From the NCBI GenBank assembly GCA_031277855.1, contig JAITLO010000006.1, positions 80,212 through 144,211 of the forward strand: a DNA stretch of 64,000 nt. The letters run 5' to 3'. Under the pieces are notes generated by a model. That model saw nothing but the letters and a program-made list of their open reading frames with translations. It did not search any database and had not been told where the DNA came from. The DNA is from Acidovorax sp. Lineage in GTDB: Bacteria; Pseudomonadota; Gammaproteobacteria; Burkholderiales; Burkholderiaceae_C. Below are positions 1 through 8,694 of the stretch, in pieces (the first letter of the stretch is position 1; each line of letters opens with the position of its first letter). The position numbers and the translations under genes were made by a program.

Positions 1-1419
1 AAGGAAGGGCAGAGCATTCTGGAGTCCAAGGACAGCGATGGCCGTGCCTTCATCCGCGAGATCGTGGAGCGCAAGCAAGGGGTCATCAGCTACCCATGGG
101 CCAATCCGGGCGAGCAGGAGCCGCGTGAAAAGCTGGCGGTCTTTGGCCAGTACGCACCCTGGAACTGGGTGTTTGTGGCCAGCGCCTACAAGGACGAGGC
201 AGTGGCCGAGACGCGCCGCCTGATCGGCATGTTCGCCGCCATGGGCCTGGGCGCCGTGCTGGTGCTGGCAGGGGTCTGGTGGCTGCTGCTGCGCCGCATG
301 ATTGTGCGCCCGCTGAATGAGGCCAGCCAGCTGGCACGTACCATTGCCGCAGGCGATCTGACGGTGAAGATTCCGCATGTGCGCCAGGATGAAATCGGCC
401 AGTTGCTGGACGCCATGAACCACACGGTGGACGGCCTCAGCAGCGTGGTGCGCACCGTGCAGACCCAGGCCGAGAGCGTGGCCATGGCCAGCGCCGAAAT
501 CGCCCAGGGCAATATGGACCTGGCCAGCCGCACCGAAAGCGAAGCCAGCGCGCTGGAAGAAACCGCCGCTGCCATGGAAGAGCTGGGTAGCACCGTGGCC
601 CACAACGCCGACCATGCACGCACGGCCGACCAGCTGGCGCGCAGCGCCGAGCAAGTCGTCTCCGAAGGCGGGCTGGCCGTGCGCCAGGTGGTGCAGGCCA
701 TGCAGGGCATTGATGCCGGCAGCCGCAGGATTGCGGACATCACCGGCGTCATCGACGGCATCGCCTTCCAGACCAATATCCTGGCCCTGAACGCTGCCGT
801 GGAAGCCGCCCGTGCCGGCGAGCATGGCCGTGGCTTTGCCGTGGTGGCCGGCGAGGTGCGGGCCCTGGCCCAGCGCTCTGCCGAAGCGGCCAAGGAAATC
901 CAGCAGCTCATCAGCACCAGCGTGGCCGAGGTCAGCCAGGGCAACCACCGTGCCGCCCAGGCCGGCCAGACCATGGAGCAGGCCGTGACCGAGATCCAGA
1001 AGGTGACCCAGCTGATCAGCAACATCAGCCACGCCAGCGCCGAGCAAAGCAGCGGCGTGGCCCAGGTGGGCGAGGCCGTAACCAATATGGACCAGACCAC
1101 GCAGAAGAACGCTGCCCTGGTGGAGGAAATGGCCGGTGCCACGGCCAGTCTGCGTCAGCAGTCCGAAGAGCTGCTGCAGGCGGTGTCGGTGTTCCGCTTG
1201 CAAGGTGGCTCCGGCAATCGCTTTGCGGCCCGCACGGTCGCGCGACAGCAGGCAGCAGCGGTGATCCACAGCGCAGCTGCGGGGGCGCGCCAGAGCAGCA
1301 CGGTGGCCAAGCCCGCCGCACCCGCTTTGGCGCCGGCAGCCGCAGCCAGCGCCCCGGCAGCGGCCCGCCCTGCAGCCGTCACGGCCACGGATGACAACGA
1401 CGACTGGACCAGCTTCTGA
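1..1419 (+). CDS. Methyl-accepting chemotaxis protein, 5' end missing
   Basis: The frame is open from the first base, so the gene enters from the left; 472 residues are visible. The N-terminal part is the end of a periplasmic Cache-type sensor (a [13 protein letters not shown] strand near residue 55). One membrane helix follows at about 74-96, then a HAMP linker, then the cytoplasmic signalling domain with the conserved hairpin tip ([20 protein letters not shown] region, about 250-270). An Ala/Pro-rich tether of about 60 residues leads to the C-terminus DDWTSF, which resembles the xWxxF pentapeptide that binds the methyltransferase CheR. The family passes ligand binding to CheA/CheW. The ligand cannot be told because most of the sensor lies outside the window. 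Confidence 0.95.
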   Translation, partial: KEGQSILESKDSDGRAFIREIVERKQGVISYPWANPGEQEPREKLAVFGQYAPWNWVFVASAYKDEAVAETRRLIGMFAAMGLGAVLVLAGVWWLLLRRMIVRPLNEASQLARTIAAGDLTVKIPHVRQDEIGQLLDAMNHTVDGLSSVVRTVQTQAESVAMASAEIAQGNMDLASRTESEASALEETAAAMEELGSTVAHNADHARTADQLARSAEQVVSEGGLAVRQVVQAMQGIDAGSRRIADITGVIDGIAFQTNILALNAAVEAARAGEHGRGFAVVAGEVRALAQRSAEAAKEIQQLISTSVAEVSQGNHRAAQAGQTMEQAVTEIQKVTQLISNISHASAEQSSGVAQVGEAVTNMDQTTQKNAALVEEMAGATASLRQQSEELLQAVSVFRLQGGSGNRFAARTVARQQAAAVIHSAAAGARQSSTVAKPAAPALAPAAAASAPAAARPAAVTATDDNDDWTSF

Positions 1420-1517
1420 CCACAACCGTCGGAGGTCAGAGGCAGATCAGGGACAATGCCGCATCCCAACCAAGGGGGTGGCTGCGCAGGCAACCACCCC
1501 GCTTTTGATTGCAGAGC

Positions 1518-2003
1518 ATGAACATCTCCAAAGACACCGCTGTCACCATCACCTACAAAATCCACGCCCTGCTGCAAGGCGGTCTGGCCGGTCCGCTGCT
1601 GGACAAGGGCGATGTGGCCTATCTGCATGGTGGCTATGACAACATCTTTGCCAAAGTGGAAGCCGCGCTGGAAGGCAAGCAAAAAGGCGATGCGCTGACC
1701 GTGGACCTGGCCATCGCAGACGCTTTTGGCGAACGCGACGAAAGCCTCAAGCGCACCATTCCCAAGGGCGAGTTCCCCGCCGGCGTGAAGGTGGGTGGTC
1801 AGCTGCGCGGCACCAATGACCAGGGCCTGCCCCAGATCTACAACGTGGTGAAGATCAAGGGCCCGGTGGTGCAGCTCGATGGCAACCACCCCCTGGCCGG
1901 CCAGGCCCTGCGCTTTGCATGCACCGTGACCGAGGTGCGTGCGGCGTCGGAGGAAGAGATTTCCCACCGCCATGTCCACGGCGCCCACGGCCATAACCAC
2001 TGA
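1518..2003 (+). CDS. slyD: FKBP-type peptidyl-prolyl isomerase, SlyD-like
   Basis: The product is a 161-residue cytoplasmic prolyl isomerase/chaperone. The order of elements fits SlyD: a split FKBP fold (YLHGGYDNIFAKVEAALEGK region), an insert-in-flap segment, and a histidine-rich C-terminus (SHRHVHGAHGHNH, six His in 13 residues) that in SlyD binds nickel and zinc. The tail is much shorter than in E. coli SlyD. ATG 1518 is preferred over an in-frame TTG three codons upstream because the family starts close to MNISKD. A terminator follows at 2134. The neighbours do not suggest a specific client such as hydrogenase. Confidence 0.93.
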   Translation: MNISKDTAVTITYKIHALLQGGLAGPLLDKGDVAYLHGGYDNIFAKVEAALEGKQKGDALTVDLAIADAFGERDESLKRTIPKGEFPAGVKVGGQLRGTNDQGLPQIYNVVKIKGPVVQLDGNHPLAGQALRFACTVTEVRAASEEEISHRHVHGAHGHNH

Positions 2004-2133
2004 TGGGAAGCCCGCTTCAGCACCGCTGATACGGCGTTGCAGGCCCTTGCCGTGGCGCTGCCACTGTCTGCGGACCTGCGCCTTGTCTCAGCGGCGCTGC
2101 AGCGGTCTCAACTCCCGGTGAATGCCGGCTCAC

Positions 2134-2160
2134 AAGCCGCCTTTTTGGGCGGCTTTGTTT
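2134..2160 (+). terminator. Rho-independent terminator after slyD
   Basis: An 8-bp stem AAGCCGCC/GGCGGCTT (2134-2141 and 2148-2155) is followed by TGTTTTT. It lies between slyD and the convergent aldo/keto reductase gene. On the other strand the stem is preceded by an A-rich stretch, so it may also work leftward. Confidence 0.8.
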
Positions 2161-2176
2161 TTGCGGGGCTTGGAAC

Positions 2177-3304
2177 TCAAAGTCCCACGGTCATGAGTTC
2201 CGCATCGCTGTAGCGCTCTCCTGCGACCGCCTGAATAGGTAGCAATGCTTCGATGGCGGCCACGTCATCGCCAGAGAGCGCCATCGACAGGGCTCCCAGG
2301 TTTTCGTCGAGATGGCGCACGCTGCGCATTCCCGGGATGGGCACGATGTCGTTCCCCTTGGCTCTGAGCCAGGCCAAGGCGATTTGGGCGCTGCTGCACC
2401 CCTGTCGTTGACCATATTCAGCCAGCCGTTCCACCAAGGCCTGGTTGTGCACAAAGTTTGTGGGCTGAAAGCGCGGCAGTGCTTGGCGAAAATCTCCAGG
2501 GCCCAGGTGTGTGGCGTCGCGCGCCTGGCTGCTCAGCAGACCTCGGCAGAGCGGGGCATAAGGCACAAAGGCAATGCCCAGGGCGCGGCAGGTGGGCAGG
2601 ATTTCGCTTTCGGGTCCGCGGCTGAACAGCGAATACTCGGTCTGCACCGCTGCCAGAGGGTGAATGCGGTGCGCTTGCCGGATGGTGGCCGGTGCCGCCT
2701 CGGAAAGACCTATGGCGCGCACCTTGCCTTCACGTACCAGGTCGGCCATGGTCCCCACCATGTCTTCGACAGGATGCTTGCGGTCTATGCGGTGGGCATA
2801 GAAAACGTCGATGTAATCCGTTTTGAGCCGGCGCAATGAGGCTTCGCATGCGCGCTTGACATAGTCGGGGCGATTGTCGAAATGCACGCCGTTTGCATCC
2901 CGCACGATGCCGAATTTGCTGGCCAGTACGATGCGATCACGCCGGCCCGTCAGCAGTGGTGCCAGCAGCTCCTCATTGGCGCCGCGTCCATACATATCGG
3001 CAGTGTCAAAAAAGTTCACACCGCGCTCCAGTGCGGCATCCAGCGTGCGCTGGACCTCTGCTGCATCGGTAGGGCCGTAGAACTCAGACATGCCCATGCA
3101 GCCCACACCCAACGGCGACACGGTGATGTCGGAGCTGCCCAGGGGCAAACGGTCGCTCGCCTGCATGACAGTGCCTGGGTTGTTGAGCGTGTGAGGCGCT
3201 GGGATGGTCTGGGCGTGGCCGGTTGTGGACAGCATGCTTCCTGCGAGGGCATAGGCCCCCCATTCCAAAGCAGCACGGCGGTCGCGGACAGCGGTGTGTG
3301 GCAT
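2177..3304 (-). CDS. Aldo/keto reductase with a signal-like N-terminal extension
   Basis: The product is a 375-residue NADPH-dependent oxidoreductase of the aldo/keto reductase fold (AKR13/YakC-like). The catalytic tetrad can be read: Asp and Tyr in NFFDTADMYGRG, Lys in LASKFG and His in DVFYAHRID. The reductase core starts near residue 47 (MQASDRLPLG). The first 33 residues contain an Arg pair, a hydrophobic stretch and GHAQT, like a Tat or Sec signal peptide, which is unusual for this cofactor-dependent family. ATG 3304 is used; GTG 3313 is also in frame. The gene is divergent from a LysR regulator 101 bp away, a common regulator-target layout. The substrate is unknown. Confidence 0.88.
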   Translation of the reverse strand: MPHTAVRDRRAALEWGAYALAGSMLSTTGHAQTIPAPHTLNNPGTVMQASDRLPLGSSDITVSPLGVGCMGMSEFYGPTDAAEVQRTLDAALERGVNFFDTADMYGRGANEELLAPLLTGRRDRIVLASKFGIVRDANGVHFDNRPDYVKRACEASLRRLKTDYIDVFYAHRIDRKHPVEDMVGTMADLVREGKVRAIGLSEAAPATIRQAHRIHPLAAVQTEYSLFSRGPESEILPTCRALGIAFVPYAPLCRGLLSSQARDATHLGPGDFRQALPRFQPTNFVHNQALVERLAEYGQRQGCSSAQIALAWLRAKGNDIVPIPGMRSVRHLDENLGALSMALSGDDVAAIEALLPIQAVAGERYSDAELMTVGL

Positions 3305-3405
3305 GAAAATCACCTTGGTTCTGATAAAGAAGCCTCAGTGTGCGGTGCTACATTGTTCAGAAAAAGAGGCTTGCATTCGATGAAGTGCTGAGCCAAATTC
3401 ATCAA

Positions 3406-4284
3406 ATGACTCCCAATCTACATGAGCTGGATGCCTTTGCCGCGGTCGCAAGGCTGCGCAGTTTTCGCAAGGCAGCCGAAGAGCGCGGTGTGTCCGCATC
3501 GGCGCTCAGCCACGCGCTGCGCGGGCTGGAAGAGCGGCTGGGTGTACGGCTTCTCCATCGCACAACGCGCAGCGTAACGCCCACCGAGGCCGGCCAGTTG
3601 TTGCTGGCGCGTTTGGCGCCTGCCTTACAGGATGTGGCCGAAGCACTGGGCGAACTCGCAGCCATGCAGGCCGAACCCACAGGTACGTTGCGCTTGAACG
3701 TGCCGCGCCCGGCGGCGCGGATTGTGCTGGGGCCGCTGCTGGCGCGGTTTGTCGCAGCCCATCCACGTGTGCAGATGGAGGTGGTAACGGATGACGGCTT
3801 GAGCGACATCGTGGGCGAGGGCTTTGATGCCGGCATCCGCTTTGGTGAGAGCCTGGCTGGCGACATGGTGGCAGTACCGCTGGGGTCGCTGCAGCGCTTT
3901 GTCATGGTGGCCTCACCCGCCTACCTGGCTGCCCGCGGAACGCCTCAGGCGCCGCGCGATCTGCTGGCGCATGCGTGTATTGGCCGCCGCTTTCCCAGTG
4001 GCCATCTCTACGCCTGGGAACTCCAGGCGGACGGCGAACCACTGTCGTTGGTGGTCCAAGGGCCTTTGGTTTTTGACGATGACATGCTGATGATCCAGGC
4101 CGCTTGTGATGCTGCCGGTATCGCCTATGTTTACGCGTCACTGGTGCAGGAACAGCTGCAGAGCGGGAAGTTGGTGACGCTGCTGGATGCCTGGTGTGCG
4201 GCACCAAGCCGTTTCTATCTTTACTACCCCAGCCGCAAGAACCTGCCTTCGGCTTTGAAGGCCTTTGTGGAATTCACTCGCTAA
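3406..4284 (+). CDS. LysR-family transcriptional regulator
   Basis: A 292-residue LysR regulator. The N-terminal winged helix-turn-helix is clear (SFRKAAEERGVSASALSHAL, then LEERLGVRLLHRTTRSVTPT) and is followed by the periplasmic-binding-protein-like effector domain. ATG 3406 puts the helix-turn-helix at the normal distance from the N-terminus; an upstream extension to 3340 is possible but untypical. It is divergent from the aldo/keto reductase gene and probably controls it. The sequence resembles the large group of LysR proteins that regulate neighbouring oxidoreductases. The effector is unknown. Confidence 0.92.
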   Translation: MTPNLHELDAFAAVARLRSFRKAAEERGVSASALSHALRGLEERLGVRLLHRTTRSVTPTEAGQLLLARLAPALQDVAEALGELAAMQAEPTGTLRLNVPRPAARIVLGPLLARFVAAHPRVQMEVVTDDGLSDIVGEGFDAGIRFGESLAGDMVAVPLGSLQRFVMVASPAYLAARGTPQAPRDLLAHACIGRRFPSGHLYAWELQADGEPLSLVVQGPLVFDDDMLMIQAACDAAGIAYVYASLVQEQLQSGKLVTLLDAWCAAPSRFYLYYPSRKNLPSALKAFVEFTR

Positions 4285-4332
4285 AAAGTGAGCGTGCATA
4301 GCTTGGTATGGCTTTGTGTCGGACTCTGATGG

Positions 4333-4377
4333 GTTTGAAACGGAGGCTGTATAAGCAACGACAGCTATGGTTTTTAC
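4333..4377 (-). repeat. ATAGCT-type dispersed repeat, copy 1
   Basis: Read on the minus strand it gives AAAAACCATAGCTGTC, then GCTTATACAGCC and a run ending in GTTTCAAAC. It shares the ATAGCTG-N-GCTT core and flanking A- and T-rich ends with copies near 14676, 39750, 41815 and 43897. It lies between the convergent LysR and amidotransferase genes and slightly overlaps the 3' end of the latter. Confidence 0.6.
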
Positions 4378-5246
4378 TTGCTGCGCAGCAGCGCACGGCG
4401 CAGCATGCGGGCGGCGCGGTCGCGGATGCGGAAGGGGCTGTGGCTGATGGCGGGGCGGTGCTGGGCTTTGGCGCAGGCGGTCAAGAAATCGTCCAGCAGC
4501 ACGCGGTCGTCCAGGGTGCGGCCTTCGGGGTCGCGGAACTCGGGGTGCCATTGCGTGGCGGCGATATAGCTTTTGCCGCCTATGCGGCGGTGTATGGCTT
4601 CGGGAATGCGGTCGGGCAGGCTGAAGGCCTCCACATCAAAGCCTGGCGCCACGGTTTTGATGCCCTGGTGGTGGATGCTGTTGACCCGGGCGCGCGGCAG
4701 ATTGGGGTAGAGCCGGTCCAGCCGGCTACCGGGCACGATGGCGATATCGTGCTGGTGCTTGTCGTAGGTTGCAGGGTTGCGGTGCTCTTGGGCGCCGGGC
4801 ACCTGGGTGGCAATGTCCTGGTAGAGCGTGCCGCCAAAGGCCACGTTGATGAGCTGCAGGCCACGGCAGACGCCGAAGATGGGCTTGCCGGCCTGGGAAA
4901 ATGCTTCGACCACGGCCATGTCGTACAGATCGCGCACGCGGTCACCCATCCATTCGGGCTTCAGCGGCTCCTCGCCATAGCTGCCGGGCCAGACATCGGC
5001 GCCGCCATGCATGACCACGCCATCCAGCCATTCGGCGTAATGGGCCAAGGTGACATCGCCCTGGGCCGTCTCGCCCGTGGGGCAGGGCACCATCACCACC
5101 ATGGCGCCGCTGGACATGATCCAGTGCGCAATCGATTGCTCCACGTACTGCAGTGTCTTGCCGGTGAACAGGGGACGGTAGGGATCGGCATGGGAAAAAC
5201 AGGCCGACAGGCCAATCTTGAGTCGGCGGGAGGCGGGCGCGTTCAT
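4374..5246 (-). CDS. Gamma-glutamyl-gamma-aminobutyrate hydrolase family protein (class I glutamine amidotransferase, PuuD-like)
   Basis: A 290-residue member of peptidase family C26. The nucleophilic cysteine lies in FGVCRGLQLINV and the catalytic histidine and glutamate in QWHPEF. The N-terminal part (SACFSHADPYR, then VMHGGADVWPGSYGEEP) matches PuuD/GuaA-like hydrolases that cleave gamma-glutamyl amides such as gamma-glutamyl-GABA in putrescine breakdown. No other put/puu genes are nearby, so the real substrate is uncertain. The stop lies beside a copy of the ATAGCT-type repeat. The start at 5246 follows the family (MNAPASRRLKIGLSA). Confidence 0.88.
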   Translation of the reverse strand: MNAPASRRLKIGLSACFSHADPYRPLFTGKTLQYVEQSIAHWIMSSGAMVVMVPCPTGETAQGDVTLAHYAEWLDGVVMHGGADVWPGSYGEEPLKPEWMGDRVRDLYDMAVVEAFSQAGKPIFGVCRGLQLINVAFGGTLYQDIATQVPGAQEHRNPATYDKHQHDIAIVPGSRLDRLYPNLPRARVNSIHHQGIKTVAPGFDVEAFSLPDRIPEAIHRRIGGKSYIAATQWHPEFRDPEGRTLDDRVLLDDFLTACAKAQHRPAISHSPFRIRDRAARMLRRALLRSK

Positions 5247-5423
5247 GGCCTTACATGCTAGTGCGCCTGCGGCTTTTTGTGTACGAACGATAGAGCAGTT
5301 ACATGTAGGGGCTTGGGCCGAAAACAGGTCGGTCTAGGCTTGATACGCATCAAAAACCCCGGGTGCCAGGTCGATGAAAGGGCGACAAGCGGGGTGAACT
5401 GGGGCATTATGGGTCTCAGCAGC

Positions 5424-5457
5424 ACCGTCCGCATGGCCTTGCGGCAGCGCGGACGGT
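5424..5457 (+). promoter_or_regulatory. Inverted repeat in the leader of the hibernation factor gene
   Basis: A perfect 9-bp inverted repeat ACCGTCCGC/GCGGACGGT (5424-5432 and 5449-5457) has a 16-base loop and lies about 80 bp before the hpf start. The rest of the 292-bp gap 5247-5538 shows no gene. The repeat could be an mRNA hairpin in the leader or an operator; there is no U-run, so it is not a canonical terminator. Confidence 0.4.
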
Positions 5458-5538
5458 GGTCACTGTGCGGGGAGGTGGAACGGGTCCACCACCCACTGCC
5501 ACGCCAGGCCGTGGCATAAGGCAACAAGGAGGAAGCTG

Positions 5539-5901
5539 ATGCAAGTACAAGTTCATGCCGACGATTCCATCCAGGGCGGTGAATCGCTGGCCCAGTGGGC
5601 GCAAGAGGAAATCCACAACCGTCTGGCACGTCTGAAAGACTATGTGCAGCGCGTGGAGGTGTATCTCACCGGTGTCGACGCGCTCAAGAGCAATGGCGGT
5701 CCGGGCAAGAAATGCGTGCTCGAAACCCGGGCCAACGGCCGTCCGCCGATTGCGGTCAATGCCGAAGCCGAGAAAGTGCAGGAAGCCTTTTCTGCCGCCG
5801 TGGAAAAGCTGCTGCGCGCGGTAGAGACCGATCTGGGCAAGCTCAAGGACAAACACGGCCGTGAAAGTGTGCGCGGCGTGGAAGACCCTGCAGTGGGCTG
5901 A
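5539..5901 (+). CDS. hpf: Ribosome hibernation-promoting factor, HPF/YfiA family (short form)
   Basis: The 120-residue product has the single sigma-54-modulation/S30EA domain that binds the 30S decoding region and silences or dimerises ribosomes in stationary phase. Sequence support is the beta-alpha pattern with an amphipathic helix (WAQEEIHNRLARLKDYVQ), the conserved KKCVLETRA strand, and the second helix beginning AEAEKVQEAF. Its length is that of the short form, without the long C-terminal dimerisation domain. A strong ribosome site (AAGGAGGAA) sits eight bases before ATG 5539. A terminator follows directly. Confidence 0.9.
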   Translation: MQVQVHADDSIQGGESLAQWAQEEIHNRLARLKDYVQRVEVYLTGVDALKSNGGPGKKCVLETRANGRPPIAVNAEAEKVQEAFSAAVEKLLRAVETDLGKLKDKHGRESVRGVEDPAVG

Positions 5902-5934
5902 TGCCCCGGCGGCTTGGGCCGCAGCAAGCCAACC

Positions 5935-5958
5935 AGCCACCTTGCGAGGTGGCTTTTT
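5935..5958 (+). terminator. Rho-independent terminator after hpf
   Basis: Perfect 8-bp stem AGCCACCT/AGGTGGCT (5935-5942 and 5947-5954) with a four-base loop and a run of five T. Confidence 0.9.
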
Positions 5959-6080
5959 GTTGTCTGCACATTTGCTTGCAAGACCGCTGCCGGTTTTGTG
6001 TCTCACAGGGCAGGCCCCGGGATAGAGTCAAGGCCCATCTTTCGCTGCCCGCAGCGGCGGCCTCAACAAGGAGACCACGC

Positions 6081-6353
6081 ATGAGCTATTCCCCCACATC
6101 GATTCAGGAAGATGCAGACGACAGCACAGGCCTGCCGCCACGCTTTCAGGCCCGCATCGTGGGCCTGGTGCAGCATCGGGTGGGCGACGGGATGCTGGAG
6201 CCGATTCCGCAGAACCAGGAGGTGCAGGTGGACCTGGCCATTGCCAGCATGGTGCTGTCCTGGGTCAGTGATGCACAGCCCGTGACCGTGACGCTGGCGC
6301 GCGAGGAATTCCTGGAGTATGTGGACATCGGCGCCATCCAGATCCTGGGGTGA
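6081..6353 (+). CDS. Small conserved-looking protein of unknown function
   Basis: A 90-residue acidic protein I do not recognise. ATG 6081 is chosen because AAGGAG lies nine bases upstream and the frame before it is poor. The sequence has no membrane segment or signal peptide. It contains a predicted beta-rich middle (FQARIVGLVQHRVGDGMLEP) and ends in YVDIGAIQILG. It is a monocistronic gene between the hpf terminator and the convergent csaA-like gene. Confidence 0.6.
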   Translation: MSYSPTSIQEDADDSTGLPPRFQARIVGLVQHRVGDGMLEPIPQNQEVQVDLAIASMVLSWVSDAQPVTVTLAREEFLEYVDIGAIQILG

Positions 6354-6373
6354 TGCCAGGCAACGCCTGAGCG

Positions 6374-6745
6374 TCAGAGCAGCTTGGTACCCAGCGGCAC
6401 ATCCTGGTCGGGCACGCACAGGGCCACATGGCCGTCGGCATTGTGAAAGCCCGTAACCAAGCATTCGGACTGTATCGGGCCGATCTGCTTTTTGGGAAAG
6501 TTCAGTACCGCCACCACCAGCCGGCCCACCAAGGACTCGGGGGTGTAGAGCTGGGTGATCTGGGCGCTGGACTTGCGCAGACCCAGCGCGGGGCCAAAGT
6601 CCACTTGCAAAATGTAGGCAGGGCGGCGCGCTTCCTTGAAGACTTCGGCCGCCACAATGCGGCCTACGCGCAGTTCCACTTGCAGAAAATCGTCAAAACC
6701 AATGGTGGGGTGCAGGTCGGGAGAGGTTGTCATGGCGTCCATCAT
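6374..6745 (-). CDS. csaA: CsaA-like tRNA-binding domain protein
   Basis: The product is about 123 residues, all of one OB-fold of the EMAP-II/methionyl-tRNA synthetase C-terminal type. Diagnostic stretches are DFLQVELRVGRIVAAE, KSSAQITQLY and VVAVLNFPKKQIGP, the last matching CsaA (NFPPKQIG-like). CsaA is described as a homodimeric tRNA-binding protein with export-chaperone activity in Bacillus. The start could be 6745, 6742 or 6733; none has a clear ribosome site. It stands alone and points toward the convergent small gene. Confidence 0.85.
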   Translation of the reverse strand: MMDAMTTSPDLHPTIGFDDFLQVELRVGRIVAAEVFKEARRPAYILQVDFGPALGLRKSSAQITQLYTPESLVGRLVVAVLNFPKKQIGPIQSECLVTGFHNADGHVALCVPDQDVPLGTKLL

Positions 6746-6970
6746 GCAACGGGATGCATGGGGTAAATGTCGCGCAACACTGGTGCTGTGTCAGCAGCGG
6801 GCGTGGCAGCGGCTCGGTTGATTTGGTTGTTTGCACATGGCAAACAATTGGTTGGTTTTGGCGCGGTAGCTGGTGAGAATTTGCAGCTTGCACCTCCTGC
6901 CGCGCATGAAGCGTTCACCGCCATCGCGTCGCGCAGCCGGGTGTTTGATGGTCTGCTCTCCCGATTCGCA

Positions 6971-7936
6971 ATGCTCTTCTTCCCCCTTCTTCGCCGTTCC
7001 CTGCTGGCCGCTGTCGTGGCTGCTTCCTTTGTCCCTTCGACCCAGGCCCAGCGCCTGATCCGCATCGTTGTGCCTTTCGGGGCCGGTGCTACGCAAGACA
7101 CCGTGGCCCGCACCTTCAGCAACGAGCTGGGCCAGGCCCTGGGCGCCACTGTGGTGGTGGAAAACCGCGCCGGTGCCGGCGGCAGCGTGGGCACGGCCCA
7201 GGTGGTCAAGTCCGCCCCGGATGGCAACACCCTGGTGCTGGCCGCAGCCAGCCACAACCTCGCAGGCCATTTGTACGCCAAGATGCCCTATGACCCGGCC
7301 AAGGATTTTGTTGGCGTCTCCTTTCTGGGCCGCACAGGCTATGTGGTAGGCGTGCCCAGCAGCAGTGGTATTGCATCCCTGCAAGCCCTGTTGCAGCGTG
7401 CCAAGGCCCAGCCCGGCACGCTGAACTACGCCTCGGCCGGCAATGGCAGTGCCTCTCACCTGGCCAGTGCCCTGCTGGCGTCTCAGGCCGGCGTGCAGTT
7501 GCAGCATATCCCCATGAAGTCCACCGGCGACGCCACCACCGAGCTGCTGGCGGGGCGTGTGCAGCTGGTCACTGGCGCCACCATCGGCATGCTGGCCTTT
7601 GAGAAAGATCCGCGTGTGAAGCTGCTGGCCTATTCGGGTGCGCAGCGCTCGCGCTTTCTGCCCGATGTGCCTACCGTGGCCGAGGCAGGTGTGCCCGGCT
7701 ATGCCTTTGATTCCTGGTTGGGTTTGCTGGCGCCGGCCGGCACACCTGCAGCTGAGGTGGAGCGCATCAACGCTGCGGTGCGCAAGGTGCTGGCCGAGCC
7801 GGAGGTGCAAGAGCGCCTGGCCCGTGTGGGGGTGGAGGCGGGTACGCTGCCGGTCAAAGACTTCCAGCAACTGCTGCGCGATGACTGGGCCGCATCGGCC
7901 CGTGTGGTCAAGGCAGCTGGCGTGCGCATCGAATAA
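6971..7936 (+). CDS. Tripartite tricarboxylate transporter substrate-binding protein (Bug/TctC family)
   Basis: A 321-residue periplasmic binding protein. Residues 1-26 form a Sec signal peptide ending at TQAQ. The mature part begins with the family signature RIVVPFGAGATQDTVAR and contains VVVENRAGAGGSVGTAQ, NYASAGNGSASHLASAL and the C-terminal LLRDDWAA-like end. ATG 6971 is chosen because it begins the signal peptide. No TctA/TctB membrane genes are adjacent, so it is an orphan, as is usual for the expanded Bug family in Burkholderiales. The ligand is probably a small carboxylate but cannot be inferred. Confidence 0.9.
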   Translation: MLFFPLLRRSLLAAVVAASFVPSTQAQRLIRIVVPFGAGATQDTVARTFSNELGQALGATVVVENRAGAGGSVGTAQVVKSAPDGNTLVLAAASHNLAGHLYAKMPYDPAKDFVGVSFLGRTGYVVGVPSSSGIASLQALLQRAKAQPGTLNYASAGNGSASHLASALLASQAGVQLQHIPMKSTGDATTELLAGRVQLVTGATIGMLAFEKDPRVKLLAYSGAQRSRFLPDVPTVAEAGVPGYAFDSWLGLLAPAGTPAAEVERINAAVRKVLAEPEVQERLARVGVEAGTLPVKDFQQLLRDDWAASARVVKAAGVRIE

Positions 7937-7943
7937 GCGCTGC

Positions 7944-8525
7944 TCAGACCGCCTTTGATACGTCGTCGTTGTGCTTGCGGCCCGCAGCTTCGCGGATGCG
8001 CTTGGCGGCCAGCACGCGTTGGCGCCAGGTAAACAAGGCCCAGGCATAGCCCATGTTGTGGCCGGCCATGAGGCCGAAAACCGCCAGGGTCAGCGGGCTG
8101 ACGACCAGGCCATGCCAGCCGGCCTGCTCGGGCGGCAGCAGCCACAGCACCTCCACCACCCGGTAGATGATGCGCGCCAGAAACAGCAGCGACAGCGCAA
8201 TCCCCAGCCGGGTATGGGGCGTGTAGTACAGCCCCTGCGGCGTGGGCTCCAGCACGGTTTTATGCCAGGCCCAGCGCGACAGCAGGCCGCCTGCGGCCAG
8301 CCCGGCAGCCAGGGTGGCCAGTGCCGACCACCGGCCCCAGCAGGCCCAGAGCAGCAGCCCCAGCAGCAGGCTGTAAATGCCTATGCTGACCCAGGGCCGG
8401 TATTTGCTGGTGCGCTGGCGCCCCACCAGGCGGCGCCAGCGTGCGCGCAGCCGCCAGGCCAGCAAGGGCAGGAGCACGACCAGGGTGGCGGCGGTGGATG
8501 CATGGGCAGCCATGGCAGCTTTCAT
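7944..8525 (-). CDS. Multi-pass membrane protein of unknown function
   Basis: The product is 193 residues from ATG 8525 (189 from 8513). About five hydrophobic segments can be seen, e.g. ATLVVLLPLLAW, IGIYSLLLGLLLWACW, LATLAAGLAAGGLL, LGIALSLLFLARIIY and a segment near VSPLTLAVFGLMAG. Arg-rich loops after the first helix (RLRARWRRLVGRQR) suggest a cytoplasmic side. It may belong to the CcdC/DUF1453-like group, but I do not claim it. It ends only eight bases from the convergent Bug gene. Confidence 0.7.
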   Translation of the reverse strand: MKAAMAAHASTAATLVVLLPLLAWRLRARWRRLVGRQRTSKYRPWVSIGIYSLLLGLLLWACWGRWSALATLAAGLAAGGLLSRWAWHKTVLEPTPQGLYYTPHTRLGIALSLLFLARIIYRVVEVLWLLPPEQAGWHGLVVSPLTLAVFGLMAGHNMGYAWALFTWRQRVLAAKRIREAAGRKHNDDVSKAV

Positions 8526-8618
8526 CAGAATGCGGATGGACGCAGTGTGCGCACAGGGGCGCGTGGGCGCAAGCGGGTCTGTCGCAGAAGAGAACGCAGG
8601 CACTGTGCATGCGGGCAC

Positions 8619-8650
8619 AAAAAAAGCCGCTGCCTTGTGGGGCAGCGGCT
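8619..8650 (-). terminator. Rho-independent terminator for the minus-strand gene at 8695
   Basis: A perfect 10-bp stem AGCCGCTGCC/GGCAGCGGCT (8625-8634 and 8641-8650) is followed on the minus strand by a run of T (AAAAAAA on the plus strand, 8619-8625). Confidence 0.85.
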
Positions 8651-8694
8651 GGGAGCCAGCCTGGTCTGTAACCAGGGGCGCCAGGTCAGTGCAA

